Shown here one piece after another: positions 51,598-60,638 of a stretch of 64,000 nucleotides of DNA. The position numbers and the translations under genes are program-made. The number at the start of each line of letters is the position of its first letter. Within the stretch, counting starts at the first letter, position 1. The stretch is taken from contig NZ_CP054058.1 of the NCBI RefSeq assembly GCF_003935895.2, positions 744,001 to 808,000 on the forward strand. The letters are read 5' to 3'. Under the pieces are notes generated by a model, which worked only from the letters and a program-made list of their open reading frames with translations, had not been told where the DNA came from and did not search any database. This DNA is from Scandinavium goeteborgense (lineage in GTDB: Bacteria > Pseudomonadota > Gammaproteobacteria > Enterobacterales > Enterobacteriaceae).

Positions 51598-52664
51598 TTA
51601 ACCTCCTGAGGCTGAAAAAGGGATACACCCTCTTTTTCGATGACGCCGTTGCGCGGTCGTCGGGTAGAGTGGCGTACGACCAGAATGCCCGGGACTATAA
51701 TTTGCTCCGGCTCGATGGTGCCGCTCTCAATTTGCTTCATCAACAGCTCGACGGCGGCGTCAACCATCTCCTGAACCGGCTGGGAAACTGACGTCAGCGC
51801 GTAGGAGGGCCAGCCGGACGGACCGGTATCATCATAGCCAATCACCGACAGCGTCTCGGGAATGTGCAGTCCGAATTCATAGCGGGCGACATCCATTACC
51901 GTGAGTGCCATGTGGTCGTTGGCGACGAAAATGGCGTCTGGCACGGGTCCCGTCGAAAAAAGACTGTAGGCAGCGCGGATGGTCTGCTGGGTCTCGTAAT
52001 CGCCGTTGACCACTCGGACATCGTCAATTCCATGTTCATGCAGCGCCGCAAGGTACCCGCGTTGGCGGGCGATATTCACCGAGGAATCTGCCACACCGCC
52101 GACATAGGCGTAGCGTTGGTGTTCAGCGGCGACAAAAAATTCGGCAATCTGCCGCGCCGCAGCCTCGTTGTTGCTGTTCACGCTGGAGGCCATCCCGCTT
52201 TCTTCGCTGCGGTTGAACAGCACGACCGGGATGCCAGCCGCCAGACATTCCTCCGACAGATCCAGCGACAGGGACACCGATGCCAGCACGATGCCATCGA
52301 CGCGATACTGCATGATCTGATCGAAAATTCGGTCCACGTTGCCGTCTCTGTCACCGACAAAAAGCAGCAGGTGATAATTCAGGGTATCCAGCTTACGCGC
52401 CAGCGTTTCGAGGACCTGCGGATAGAACTGGTTTTCGAAATAAGACACCACCACGCCGATGATGCGCGACCGGGCGGTATTGAGCGAGCGGGCGATCGCA
52501 TTCGGGCGATAGCCAAGCTCCCGTGCAGCTTTAAGCACTTTTTCACGTGTCGCTGGGGAGATGCTTGCCCCGGGCGTGAAGCTTCGTGATACCGCGGACT
52601 GCGATACACCCGCTAGTTGCGCCACCTGCTGCGAAGTGACCGCTGCAAAACTCTTACGTTTCAT
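51594..52664 (-). CDS. LacI-family transcriptional regulator
   Basis: A 356-residue regulator. The N-terminal HTH (TSQQVAQLAGVSQSAVSRSFTPG) and hinge (RPNAIARSLNTARS) are clear, followed by a periplasmic-binding-protein-like sensor domain. It is the first gene of the minus-strand operon and overlaps the next gene, so it would be autoregulated. It faces the MFS gene across a 326-bp gap that holds two palindromes with CG centres typical of LacI-family operators. Confidence 0.9.
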   Translation of the reverse strand: MKRKSFAAVTSQQVAQLAGVSQSAVSRSFTPGASISPATREKVLKAARELGYRPNAIARSLNTARSRIIGVVVSYFENQFYPQVLETLARKLDTLNYHLLLFVGDRDGNVDRIFDQIMQYRVDGIVLASVSLSLDLSEECLAAGIPVVLFNRSEESGMASSVNSNNEAAARQIAEFFVAAEHQRYAYVGGVADSSVNIARQRGYLAALHEHGIDDVRVVNGDYETQQTIRAAYSLFSTGPVPDAIFVANDHMALTVMDVARYEFGLHIPETLSVIGYDDTGPSGWPSYALTSVSQPVQEMVDAAVELLMKQIESGTIEPEQIIVPGILVVRHSTRRPRNGVIEKEGVSLFQPQEVK

Positions 52665-52768
52665 GACCCCAGTTCCTTATTTTTGCTCTTCCCGCCGCCG
52701 TTTGCCTCAGGGGTAAACCCGCTTTGGCCCGTTGAGAAAGGAGGGCGTTTTTTATACTTACACTATCT

Positions 52769-52784
52769 TTGCATGCGTATGCAA
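52769..52784. promoter_or_regulatory. Candidate LacI-family operator A
   Basis: TTGCATGCGTATGCAA is a 16-bp near-perfect palindrome (7 of 8 pairs) centred on CG, 105 bp before the lacI-type start. It shares the AT-NCGN-AT core with operator B. Confidence 0.6.
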
Positions 52785-52859
52785 TAGGATAAATTAATTT
52801 TCTAACAATGATAGCTGCGTCACTTTACAAAATTGAAACCTTTTCGTAACTTGAAATCT

Positions 52860-52873
52860 TGAATACGTATTCA
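52860..52873. promoter_or_regulatory. Candidate LacI-family operator B
   Basis: TGAATACGTATTCA is a perfect 14-bp palindrome centred on CG, 118 bp before the MFS start and 90 bp (centre to centre) from operator A. The pair could let the repressor loop the DNA. The rest of the 326-bp gap is AT-rich and must hold two divergent promoters. Confidence 0.6.
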
Positions 52874-52990
52874 TCGAAATATTCATGCCGTCAACGATAC
52901 CGGGCAAAGGGAAGAACAACCAGAGGGACAGAGCCGGTAAATGCCGTACTTGACTGGTTCTAACCCATTTATTCTCAGAGGTTCACAACC

Positions 52991-54229
52991 ATGTTTCGAG
53001 CACTGTTGCGCCGACCTGAAGCCCGGCTCTTTTTCGTTATCAGTATTCTTTTTTTCATCTGTATCCACAGCATTGACGCGTTTCTCGCACCGATGATGCT
53101 GGAGCAGGGCATCGAACCTCAGGTGATGGGCGTCATCATGGGGGCCAGTGGACTGGCTACCCTGCTGATTCGCTTCCCGTTGGGGATCATCTCCGATGTG
53201 GCAAAAAGCCGCAAAATATTCATTCAAATCAGCCTGCTATTACCGATTTTTACCTGGCCTTTAGCGTGGCTGGATCCTGGCCCGGTCACACTCTATCTGG
53301 CAAAGGCAGCGGATGGCGTCACCGCCGCCACGTGGGTGCTCTATAACATCTTGTTTATCCGCTACTTTGATCGTAAAGAGGCCCCGGCAGCGGTGGCGCT
53401 GCTGGCGCTGGCAGGGCCAGTAGGGGTATTTATCGGTAACTGCATCGGCGGCTTACTGATTCACTATTTTGATAACAACATCGCATTTTTACTCTCCTGC
53501 GGGGCCGGATTGCTGGCGCTGTTGCTGACCACCCGAATCAACGACGTGCACGATCCGTTGCAGGCTCCCACTTTGCAGGCCTGTATCGCCGGGGCGCGAA
53601 AACAGCTCGGGGACCGTTCCGTGTGGATGATCGGCCTGTTGGCCACCATTGTTATCCTGGTGCCATTCGCCACCCGCGATACCCTGACCCCAATCTACGC
53701 CGAAAAGCTTGGCGCCCGAGCGGGGATCCTGTCCCTGCTGAGTAATATCCATCTGATTTTCTACGCGCTTGCCATCGCGCTGTGCAGCACGGTTTTCTAT
53801 CGCCGTTTCGGGGTGATGAAAACGGCCGTTGCCGGAATCGTATTACAGATATTCTCCACGCTTGGGATCCCGTTTACCGACAATATGTACCTCATCTATG
53901 CCTTGCAAGCATTGGCGGGTTTCTCCTTCGGCATGGCCTTTGCCGCCTTTATGTCACTTAGCGTGGTCAATACCTCCACGGATGAACAGTCCACCCGAAT
54001 GGGGCTTTTCCAGACCATCTATTCGCTCGGAATGTTTATTGGCCCGGTGATCATGGGCGTAATGCTGCAACATATTAATCTGTCATCCGGCTATATTTTT
54101 ATTGCCGTACTTTCGATTGTTGCCGCCGTTATGACACCTCTCTCCGTGCGATGGGTGAATAACCGACAGGTTAAGACCGTATCTGATTTATCCACGAACG
54201 GGAAACTCGCTCCCGCCCGCGATAGATAA
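52991..54229 (+). CDS. MFS transporter
   Basis: A 412-residue inner-membrane protein with about 12 hydrophobic helices. The MFS loop 2-3 motif is recognisable (GASGLATLLIRFPLGIISDVAKSRK). AGAGG lies before the ATG. It is the first gene of the plus-strand operon, so it is the likely uptake system for the substrate. I cannot place it in a substrate-specific family. Confidence 0.85.
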   Translation: MFRALLRRPEARLFFVISILFFICIHSIDAFLAPMMLEQGIEPQVMGVIMGASGLATLLIRFPLGIISDVAKSRKIFIQISLLLPIFTWPLAWLDPGPVTLYLAKAADGVTAATWVLYNILFIRYFDRKEAPAAVALLALAGPVGVFIGNCIGGLLIHYFDNNIAFLLSCGAGLLALLLTTRINDVHDPLQAPTLQACIAGARKQLGDRSVWMIGLLATIVILVPFATRDTLTPIYAEKLGARAGILSLLSNIHLIFYALAIALCSTVFYRRFGVMKTAVAGIVLQIFSTLGIPFTDNMYLIYALQALAGFSFGMAFAAFMSLSVVNTSTDEQSTRMGLFQTIYSLGMFIGPVIMGVMLQHINLSSGYIFIAVLSIVAAVMTPLSVRWVNNRQVKTVSDLSTNGKLAPARDR

Positions 54230-54303
54230 TTTTTTATAACGCATTCTTTCCTCCTGTTCTAACGGGAGGAGCGCTCACGTCTATTTTTTAACAGGAGTAC
54301 GTC

Positions 54304-55626
54304 ATGGCCTATACCTTAAAAACCAGTAAGCCGGTACAGGAACGTCAGGAAGCTCAGCGTCAAATAAGAGAAACTGTGGAGTTTATTCTGGCGGATATTG
54401 AACATCGAGGGAATAAAGCGATCCGCGAATTATCGATTAAGTTCGATAATTATGACCGTGCGGATTATCGCCTGAGCGATGCCGAAATTAATCACTGTAT
54501 ACGGCAACTGAGCCGTCAGGATATTGCAGATATTAAATTTGCACAGGAACAGGTATTTAACTTCGCCCGCCAGCAGAGAGCTTGCCTGCTGGATCTGGAA
54601 GTGGAAACCCGTCCCGGCGTTATTCTCGGCCATAAAAATATCCCGATTAACGCGGTCGGCTGCTACGTCCCGGGGGGTAAATATCCCTTACTCGCCTCGG
54701 CGCATATGTCGATCATCACCGCCAACGTTGCGGGCTGCTCGAGGATCATCAGCTGCGCCCCACCGTTTAAGGGACAACCGGCCCCGGCCATTGTCGCTGC
54801 CCAGAAGATGGCAGGAGCCACCGAGATTTATGCTCTGGGGGGCATTCAGGCTATCGGCGCCATGGCGCTGGGCACCGACACGCTTGCCCCGGTGGACATG
54901 TTGGTCGGGCCGGGTAATGCCTTCGTGGCCGAAGCAAAACGGCAGCTGTTTGGCCGCGTCGGCATCGATCTGTTCGCCGGGCCGACTGAAACGCTGGTGA
55001 TTGCCGATGAAACCGTGGACGCAGAAATGTGTGCCACCGACCTGCTGGGTCAAGCGGAGCACGGCGTCACGACCCCCGCCATTTTGCTGACCAATTCGGA
55101 AAAACTCGCCAGAGAGACGATGGCCGAAGTTGAACGGCTGCTGCTCAAGCTGCCTACCGCCGACATCGCCCGTCGCGCCTGGGAAGATTATGGTGAAGTT
55201 ATCGTCTGCGACAGCTACGAAGAGATGCTCAAAGAGGCTGACCGGATTGCCTCCGAGCACGTGCAGGTAATGACCGACCGGGACGACTGGTTCATGGCCA
55301 ATATGACGAACTATGGCGCTCTCTTTCTGGGGCCGCGCACTAACGTAGCCTACGGCGATAAGGTGATTGGCACCAACCATACGCTGCCGACGCAGAAAGC
55401 TGCCCGTTATACCGGTGGTCTGTGGGTCGGAAAATTCATGAAGACCTGCACCTGGCAAAAGGTGTTGAGCGATGAAGCCTCAGCGGAAATCGGCAGCTAC
55501 TGCTCGCGTCTCTCTTTACTGGAAGGATTCGCCGGGCACGCCGAGCAGGCCAATGTCCGCGTGCGCCGCTACGGCCAGACGGACGTGCCATACGCGACCC
55601 CAGCCCCAGTCAGAGAGAAGGTGTAA
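54304..55626 (+). CDS. Histidinol-dehydrogenase-family enzyme, copy 2
   Basis: A 440-residue relative of the copy at 48043-49356. The zinc ligands Gln250, His253, Asp352 and His412 and the catalytic Glu318-His319 pair are all kept. The C-terminal [17 protein letters not shown] stretch is close to HpsN-type sulfopropanediol dehydrogenases. AGGAG lies before the ATG. The two copies are clearly diverged, so they probably act on different steps or different stereoisomers. Substrate unknown. Confidence 0.83.
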   Translation: MAYTLKTSKPVQERQEAQRQIRETVEFILADIEHRGNKAIRELSIKFDNYDRADYRLSDAEINHCIRQLSRQDIADIKFAQEQVFNFARQQRACLLDLEVETRPGVILGHKNIPINAVGCYVPGGKYPLLASAHMSIITANVAGCSRIISCAPPFKGQPAPAIVAAQKMAGATEIYALGGIQAIGAMALGTDTLAPVDMLVGPGNAFVAEAKRQLFGRVGIDLFAGPTETLVIADETVDAEMCATDLLGQAEHGVTTPAILLTNSEKLARETMAEVERLLLKLPTADIARRAWEDYGEVIVCDSYEEMLKEADRIASEHVQVMTDRDDWFMANMTNYGALFLGPRTNVAYGDKVIGTNHTLPTQKAARYTGGLWVGKFMKTCTWQKVLSDEASAEIGSYCSRLSLLEGFAGHAEQANVRVRRYGQTDVPYATPAPVREKV

Positions 55627-55628
55627 TC

Positions 55629-56393
55629 ATGACGCTTCCGCGCACACCGTCATTCTCCTTGCAGGGCAGAAGGGCGCTGGTCACCGGCGGCTCTAAAGGG
55701 CTTGGCTTCGCCTGCGCGGTCGCGCTGGCGCACGCCGGGGCAGAGGTGTGGATCGCCGCGCGTAACCGTGACGATTTGGCTCACGCGGTCGATCTTGCCG
55801 CAGGCGGAGGGTTGACGTTGCATCCATTGGAACTGGACATCACCGCATCACAGAAAGTGCAAGAGATTCTGAGCCAACTTCCGGTGATGCATATTCTGGT
55901 GAACAGCGCTGGACTGGCGCGTCATCAGCCATTTCTGGACGTCAGCCCTGAGAATTTTGATGCGGTGATGGCGCTCAACCTGCGGGCGACCTTTTTTATC
56001 AGCCAGCAGGTGGCGCGTCGGATGTGCGATGAGGGGGTCGAAGGCTCAATTATTCACATTTCATCGCAGATGGGTCACGTCGGCGGATCGCAGCGCAGCG
56101 TCTACTGTGCGTCAAAGTTCGCCCTCGAAGGACTGACGCGCACTATGGCACTTGAACTTGGCGAGGCGGGGATCCGGGTGAATACCCTCTGCCCAACTTT
56201 TATCGAAACCGAGTTGTCTCGCCAGTCGCTTAGCGATCCGGATTTTCGCCGCTTTGTGATGAGTAACATAAAGTTGCCGCGGCTGGGGAAAGTAGAAGAT
56301 GTCATGGGGCCTGTGGTGTTTCTCGCGTCTGACGCTGCGGGGATGATCACCGGGAGTGCGCTGATGGTTGACGGTGGCTGGACCGCGACATGA
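55629..56393 (+). CDS. SDR-family oxidoreductase
   Basis: A 254-residue classical short-chain dehydrogenase. The nucleotide motif GGSKGLG lies at 20-26, NSAG at 92-95, and the catalytic Ser145-146, Tyr159 and Lys163 (YCASK) follow. It starts 2 bp after the HisD-like gene and overlaps the hydrolase gene by 4 bases. It probably oxidises or reduces a hydroxyl or keto group in the pathway. Confidence 0.88.
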   Translation: MTLPRTPSFSLQGRRALVTGGSKGLGFACAVALAHAGAEVWIAARNRDDLAHAVDLAAGGGLTLHPLELDITASQKVQEILSQLPVMHILVNSAGLARHQPFLDVSPENFDAVMALNLRATFFISQQVARRMCDEGVEGSIIHISSQMGHVGGSQRSVYCASKFALEGLTRTMALELGEAGIRVNTLCPTFIETELSRQSLSDPDFRRFVMSNIKLPRLGKVEDVMGPVVFLASDAAGMITGSALMVDGGWTAT

Positions 56394-57121
56394 ATTCATA
56401 TATTGAAAACAGCGAGGTCCCGTTAGTGCTGATTGGCGGCACGCTCTGCAACGCCCGGCTCTGGCAGCCGTTGATCGATCGCCTGAACGTGTCGGCGGTA
56501 ATCTGCCTGACGCTCTCCTGCGCCGATTCAGCGCCAGAAGCCTCCCGACGTTTACTGCAGGTGCTGCCACCGCGCTTTCTCCTTGCCGGTTTCTCGTTAG
56601 GGGCAATCGTCGCGCTACAAATGGCCGCCGATGCGCCTGAGCGCCTGGCGGGGCTGGCACTGATGTCAGTCAATCCGTTGGTAGACCTGCCGAAAAATGC
56701 CGATGTCAGACGGGCCGGTGTACAGGCAGCGCACGTGCAGGGGCATGGGGCGTGGGTCTCTGACACGTTGTGGAAGAATTACGTGGCACCGACCAGCTTC
56801 AGCAACCAGAGATTGCACGACATCTTGTGCCAGATGGCGCAGGACACTGACAGTGAGACGTTTTCACGTCAGACGGAGATCGCCATTAGTCGCCGCGATA
56901 ACCGCGACGCACTCAGCTCGCTCGCCTGCCCGGTGCTCATCCTCAATGGCGAGCATGACCCTATCTGTACCCCTGACCACCACAGACTGGCCGCGGAATC
57001 TGCGGCTAACGCCACCTGGCTTACCCTAAATTCAGCAGGGCACTTCTTTGTTCTTGAATCACCGGACAATACCGCAGCCCTGCTTCGACAGTGGATGATG
57101 GAGTCACTGAAATGCGAGTAA
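56390..57121 (+). CDS. Alpha/beta hydrolase
   Basis: A 243-residue enzyme with the full catalytic triad: Ser69 in GFSLG, Asp190 in NGEHD and His218 in AGHFF. It has no signal peptide. It overlaps the SDR and the aldolase gene, so all three are translationally coupled. It could open a lactone or an ester, or cleave a C-C bond. The substrate is unknown. Confidence 0.83.
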   Translation: MNSYIENSEVPLVLIGGTLCNARLWQPLIDRLNVSAVICLTLSCADSAPEASRRLLQVLPPRFLLAGFSLGAIVALQMAADAPERLAGLALMSVNPLVDLPKNADVRRAGVQAAHVQGHGAWVSDTLWKNYVAPTSFSNQRLHDILCQMAQDTDSETFSRQTEIAISRRDNRDALSSLACPVLILNGEHDPICTPDHHRLAAESAANATWLTLNSAGHFFVLESPDNTAALLRQWMMESLKCE

Positions 57122-57903
57122 ACAATATCAAACGGATGCTGGCGGAAAACCGCCCAATCATCAATGGCTGGCTGGCAATTCCGTCCAGCTACAGTGCCGA
57201 AATTATGGGGCATCAGGGCTACGATGCCGTGACCGTCGATTTGCAGCACGGGATGATTGATTTTGCCAGTGCGTTGACGATGCTGCAGGCGCTCTCCGCC
57301 ACCTCGGTTGTGCCGCTGGTACGCGTCCCAGACGGCACTCCCGCGCAGATTATGCGGGTGCTGGATGCTGGCGCGTATGGGGTTATCTGCCCGATGGTCT
57401 CCACGGCAGAGCAGGCGCAACGCTTTGTTTCGGCCTGCCGCTATCCGCCGCAAGGTATTCGCTCCTTCGGACCGGCGCGCGGCCTGCTGTATGGCGGCGC
57501 CGACTACCCCCAGCACGCTAACCGCGAAATTCTGACCCTGGCGATGATTGAAACGCGGGAAGGGTTAACGCATCTCGATGCAATCCTCGAGACCGAAGGG
57601 CTGGATGGCGTGTTTATTGGGCCGAACGATCTCTCCCTGACGCTGACCGGCGCTGCCAGCGCTGAATCCACGCATCCGGATATGTTGTCCGCGATAGAGC
57701 GAGTCGTCAGCCGTTGTCGTGAGAAGAATAAAATCGCCGGTATTTTTTGCACCTCTGGCGCTGCCGCTGCACAGCGTATCGCCGAAGGGTTCAACTTTGT
57801 GACACCCGCGAACGACGTGATGCAACTGGGTCGCGCGTCGCGCGAAGCGATTGCGCTTGCTCGCGGTGACGCTATCCCCACTACCGGCTCGTCCGGTTAC
57901 TAA
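57112..57903 (+). CDS. HpcH/HpaI-family aldolase
   Basis: A 263-residue class II (metal) aldolase of the HpcH/HpaI type. Residues matching the HpaI active site are in place: His46, Arg71, Glu147 and Asp173. Family members cleave 4-hydroxy-2-keto acids to pyruvate and an aldehyde, or related compounds. ATG 57112 has GGAG at eight bases and overlaps the hydrolase end by 10 bases. This is the likely last carbon-cleaving step. Confidence 0.86.
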   Translation: MRVNNIKRMLAENRPIINGWLAIPSSYSAEIMGHQGYDAVTVDLQHGMIDFASALTMLQALSATSVVPLVRVPDGTPAQIMRVLDAGAYGVICPMVSTAEQAQRFVSACRYPPQGIRSFGPARGLLYGGADYPQHANREILTLAMIETREGLTHLDAILETEGLDGVFIGPNDLSLTLTGAASAESTHPDMLSAIERVVSRCREKNKIAGIFCTSGAAAAQRIAEGFNFVTPANDVMQLGRASREAIALARGDAIPTTGSSGY

Positions 57904-57914
57904 CAGGAGCTGTT

Positions 57915-59093
57915 ATGAAAGCAATCACCTTAACCTCTGATCAGGCCCGTTCCCGCCTGGTTGCGCCTGAAGACATGGTCTCCTGCAATCTGGCCTTCAT
58001 CGACTGCAAGCTGCCGGGATCGCATCTCAAACAGAACTATTCTTTCATTGGCCCAGGCGTGACGCAGTCGTCTGCGCAGGTTGTGAATATTCCTGAGCCA
58101 CATGGATTTAATATCGGTGCAGCGGCGATGCCGAAAGGGGTCACCAACAACCTGCACCTGCACTTTACCGCCGAGGTATTTTTAATTCATGAAGGGAGCT
58201 GGCGCTTCCGTTGGGGCGCCAATGGCGAGCATGAAGCGGAGTTCAGCGCACCTGCGATCCTGACCATTCCGACCTGGATTTTCCGCGGCTTTACCAATGT
58301 CAGCAAAGAAGACACCTGCGGCATGGTCTATACCGTGCTCGGGAGAAATAATACCGGGGGGATTATCTGGCACCCGTCGATCCTCGAGGCCGCCAGCGAA
58401 TGTGGGATGTATCTCAACAAAGACAACATGCTTATCGACGTGAGTCGAGGTGACACCCTGCCGGAGAAATCGGCGCTGTTGGCTCCACTTGCCACGGAAG
58501 AGATAGCCGCGCTGCGCGACTATTCGGAAGAAGAGATGCGTAAGCGGGCTGTTACAGGCGAGGAGCGGCAATGGTCATCTGAAGGGCTGCTGGATGCTGT
58601 GCTACCGGGTCACGGTGGGGAGATAGCGCCGGTAATTGGCTTTGGTATTTCGCAGGATCGTCACAGCGCGCCACCGATCATTCAGCCGCACGGTTTCTCA
58701 GTGGAGTGGCTGCGTATGCAGCCTGAACATCAAATAGGACGCCATTTGTGCCCGGATATTCAGGTGCTCATGGTCTTTAAAGGCACCCTGGAGGTGACCT
58801 GGAATCAGGCGGGGGAAGAGGTGAGCATCATCGCCCCGGAACGTTCGATAGTCTCTATTCCAGCCAACAGCTGGCGCCGCTACCGCGCGGTAGAGGCTGG
58901 CGTGGAATGTATTCTCACCACCCAGGGTGATCATCGCAAACGTCTGTACTGGGACGAGACTATTTTACAGCAGGCCAAAGAGTTAAATCGCGGTCTTGAT
59001 CCCGATGGCTACGTCAGTAAGCTTGATATCCTGCCGGTCACCGCCCGTAGGGCAGGTAGCAGGCTAGAGCGGCTGGTCGAAGAAGAAAACTGA
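57915..59093 (+). CDS. Bicupin-domain protein
   Basis: A 392-residue cytoplasmic protein with two cupin domains. The N-terminal one (about residues 65-140) carries a full metal motif (His81-x-His83-x3-Glu87), whereas the C-terminal one (from about 255) keeps only part of it. The layout resembles gentisate-type dioxygenases and bicupin isomerases, but I cannot assign an activity. CAGGAG lies before the ATG. It is the last gene of the plus-strand operon, 11 bp after the aldolase. Confidence 0.75.
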   Translation: MKAITLTSDQARSRLVAPEDMVSCNLAFIDCKLPGSHLKQNYSFIGPGVTQSSAQVVNIPEPHGFNIGAAAMPKGVTNNLHLHFTAEVFLIHEGSWRFRWGANGEHEAEFSAPAILTIPTWIFRGFTNVSKEDTCGMVYTVLGRNNTGGIIWHPSILEAASECGMYLNKDNMLIDVSRGDTLPEKSALLAPLATEEIAALRDYSEEEMRKRAVTGEERQWSSEGLLDAVLPGHGGEIAPVIGFGISQDRHSAPPIIQPHGFSVEWLRMQPEHQIGRHLCPDIQVLMVFKGTLEVTWNQAGEEVSIIAPERSIVSIPANSWRRYRAVEAGVECILTTQGDHRKRLYWDETILQQAKELNRGLDPDGYVSKLDILPVTARRAGSRLERLVEEEN

Positions 59094-59266
59094 GTTGTAT
59101 GGCATAGGGCTGGCGCGCGAGTTGTCCAGTCCCATGCCTTGGTTGTTCAGCACATAGATTCCTTGACCCTCTACAAACTCGACTGTCCGGAAAGTATCGT
59201 AACAACACGGTAAGCCAATCTGCTTGTCCCTGAAAGTTGTAACATTCCGTGAGATACATTCAATGG
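59064..59266 (-). pseudogene. Possible 5'-truncated gene remnant
   Basis: A stop-free frame of about 65 codons with no start codon at its beginning reads like a protein C-terminus (GIYVLNNQGMGLDNSRASP then FFFDQPL and a stop). An in-frame stop sits just upstream, inside the start of the next gene. It overlaps the last 30 bases of the bicupin gene. I do not recognise it; chance is possible. Confidence 0.3.
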
Positions 59267-59273
59267 GATTGTT

Positions 59274-59900
59274 ATGCCTTTAGTACGCACCATCATTTAC
59301 TTTCTTCTTGCTGCTGTTCTGGCGAGTACTGTGTTGTTCGGGTTGTGGCTCGATGTGCATGTTCTGCAAGATAAACTCGGCGAAATATCTGTAACCGAAA
59401 TACTTCAGGAGGGCATGCTTGCAGGGATAATAGGGATTCACTTCAAGTTAGTGAATGACTCTGCATACATGCGTAACTGTAATCTCCTTGTCGGCGGCTT
59501 TTTCCTTGCGATGCTGATTCGTGAACTCGATGCTTTATTCGATTTCATTTCTCACGGTAGCTGGGTATGGTTCGCTTTAATCTCCTCTCTCACTGTTGTG
59601 GCTTACACAGCCAGACATTATCGCAAGACATTGGCTGAACTCTCACGCTATCCGCTTACGCCTCACTACGGAATGATGATCTCCGGGTTGCTGTGTATTT
59701 TAGTCTTTTCAAGATTATTCGGGATGCACGCGCTATGGGGATCAGTGCTCGGAGATGAGTATGTTCGGGTCGTGAAAAACATGGTTGAAGAAGGGGCAGA
59801 GTCGTTCGGTTATACGTTGTGCCTGACCTCAAGCATCGCTTATTACTTCTACCCGCTGAGATCAGAGCGCAGTTTAACCGAGCCATCATCAACCGTCTGA
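59274..59900 (+). CDS. Unidentified inner-membrane protein
   Basis: A 208-residue protein with about five or six hydrophobic helices: a first helix at residues 6-26, a pair around 70-110 including WFALISSLTVVAYTA, one around 133-150, and a last one near 185. Residues of note are the acidic REL-DALFDFISHGSW stretch. I do not recognise the family. It has a weak ribosome site (GGGA), is preceded by the possible remnant above, and stands alone. Confidence 0.6.
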   Translation: MPLVRTIIYFLLAAVLASTVLFGLWLDVHVLQDKLGEISVTEILQEGMLAGIIGIHFKLVNDSAYMRNCNLLVGGFFLAMLIRELDALFDFISHGSWVWFALISSLTVVAYTARHYRKTLAELSRYPLTPHYGMMISGLLCILVFSRLFGMHALWGSVLGDEYVRVVKNMVEEGAESFGYTLCLTSSIAYYFYPLRSERSLTEPSSTV

Positions 59901-60017
59901 TAGAAAACAGGGGGCGTTGCGTCCCCAGATGCCATCTTCCCGGTGTCGTTGTTGATTTTTTTTGATGTTGCCACATTGTTAATTTTTGCGTAATCTCCAC
60001 GCTTTCGGAGACGTAAA

Positions 60018-60638
60018 ATGTCCGTCACAGATTCCCTTCTCGCATTCACTTTCGCCGCAGCGTTATTAACGCTAACACCCGGGCTGGATACTGCATTAAT
60101 TCTACGAACGTCGGTTGCCGAAGGCGGCAAAAAAGCTGTCCATGCGGCGCTGGGCATCGATCTGGGCTGTTTTATCTGGGGCGCGCTTGTGGCCTTTGGT
60201 CTTGGCGCGTTGCTGGCGATGTCGGAACTGGCATATACGGCGCTGAAATGGTGCGGTGCCGCGTACCTGTGCTGGCTGGGTATTCAACTTCTGCTGCGCC
60301 CGCGACAGCATTTTTCCTTGCAGGTTGAGGGCGACGTTCGCAGCAGTAACTGGTTTTTGCGCGGAATGTTGGGCAACGTGCTGAACCCCAAAATGGGCGT
60401 GTTTTACGTCTCGTTTCTACCGCAGTTTATTCCCGTCGGGCATTCGCCGATTGTCTGGACCTTCCTGCTGGTCTCGATTCACGTCTGTCTGGGGACGTTG
60501 TGGTCGCTGACGCTGATTGTGGCTTCGGGTTATGCGACAGATGTTCTAAAACAACCGGCGGTGGTGAAATGGATGGATCGCACAACTGGCGCCGCGTTCC
60601 TGCTGTTCGCGGCGCGTCTGGCGCTCAGTAAGCGCTAA
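60018..60638 (+). CDS. LysE/RhtB-family amino-acid exporter
   Basis: A 206-residue membrane protein with the family start (LLTLTPGLDTALILRTS) and the central GNVLNPKMGVFYVSFLPQF motif. About six helices. GGAGA lies before the ATG. Family members export amino acids such as homoserine, threonine or leucine. I cannot say which; it is not ArgO, which lies at 11251. It converges on nrsF with a 14-base overlap. Confidence 0.85.
   Translation: MSVTDSLLAFTFAAALLTLTPGLDTALILRTSVAEGGKKAVHAALGIDLGCFIWGALVAFGLGALLAMSELAYTALKWCGAAYLCWLGIQLLLRPRQHFSLQVEGDVRSSNWFLRGMLGNVLNPKMGVFYVSFLPQFIPVGHSPIVWTFLLVSIHVCLGTLWSLTLIVASGYATDVLKQPAVVKWMDRTTGAAFLLFAARLALSKR

Noticed and set aside
48043-55626. The HisD-like genes as histidine biosynthesis genes
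   Set aside because: No other his gene is near, two copies occur, and the neighbours are catabolic; the C-terminal motifs also differ from biosynthetic HisD.
44626-59273. Classic integrative island with integrase and tRNA-end repeats
   Set aside because: I see no integrase gene and no copy of the tRNA 3' end downstream, so only a weaker statement (accessory region beside a tRNA) is supported.
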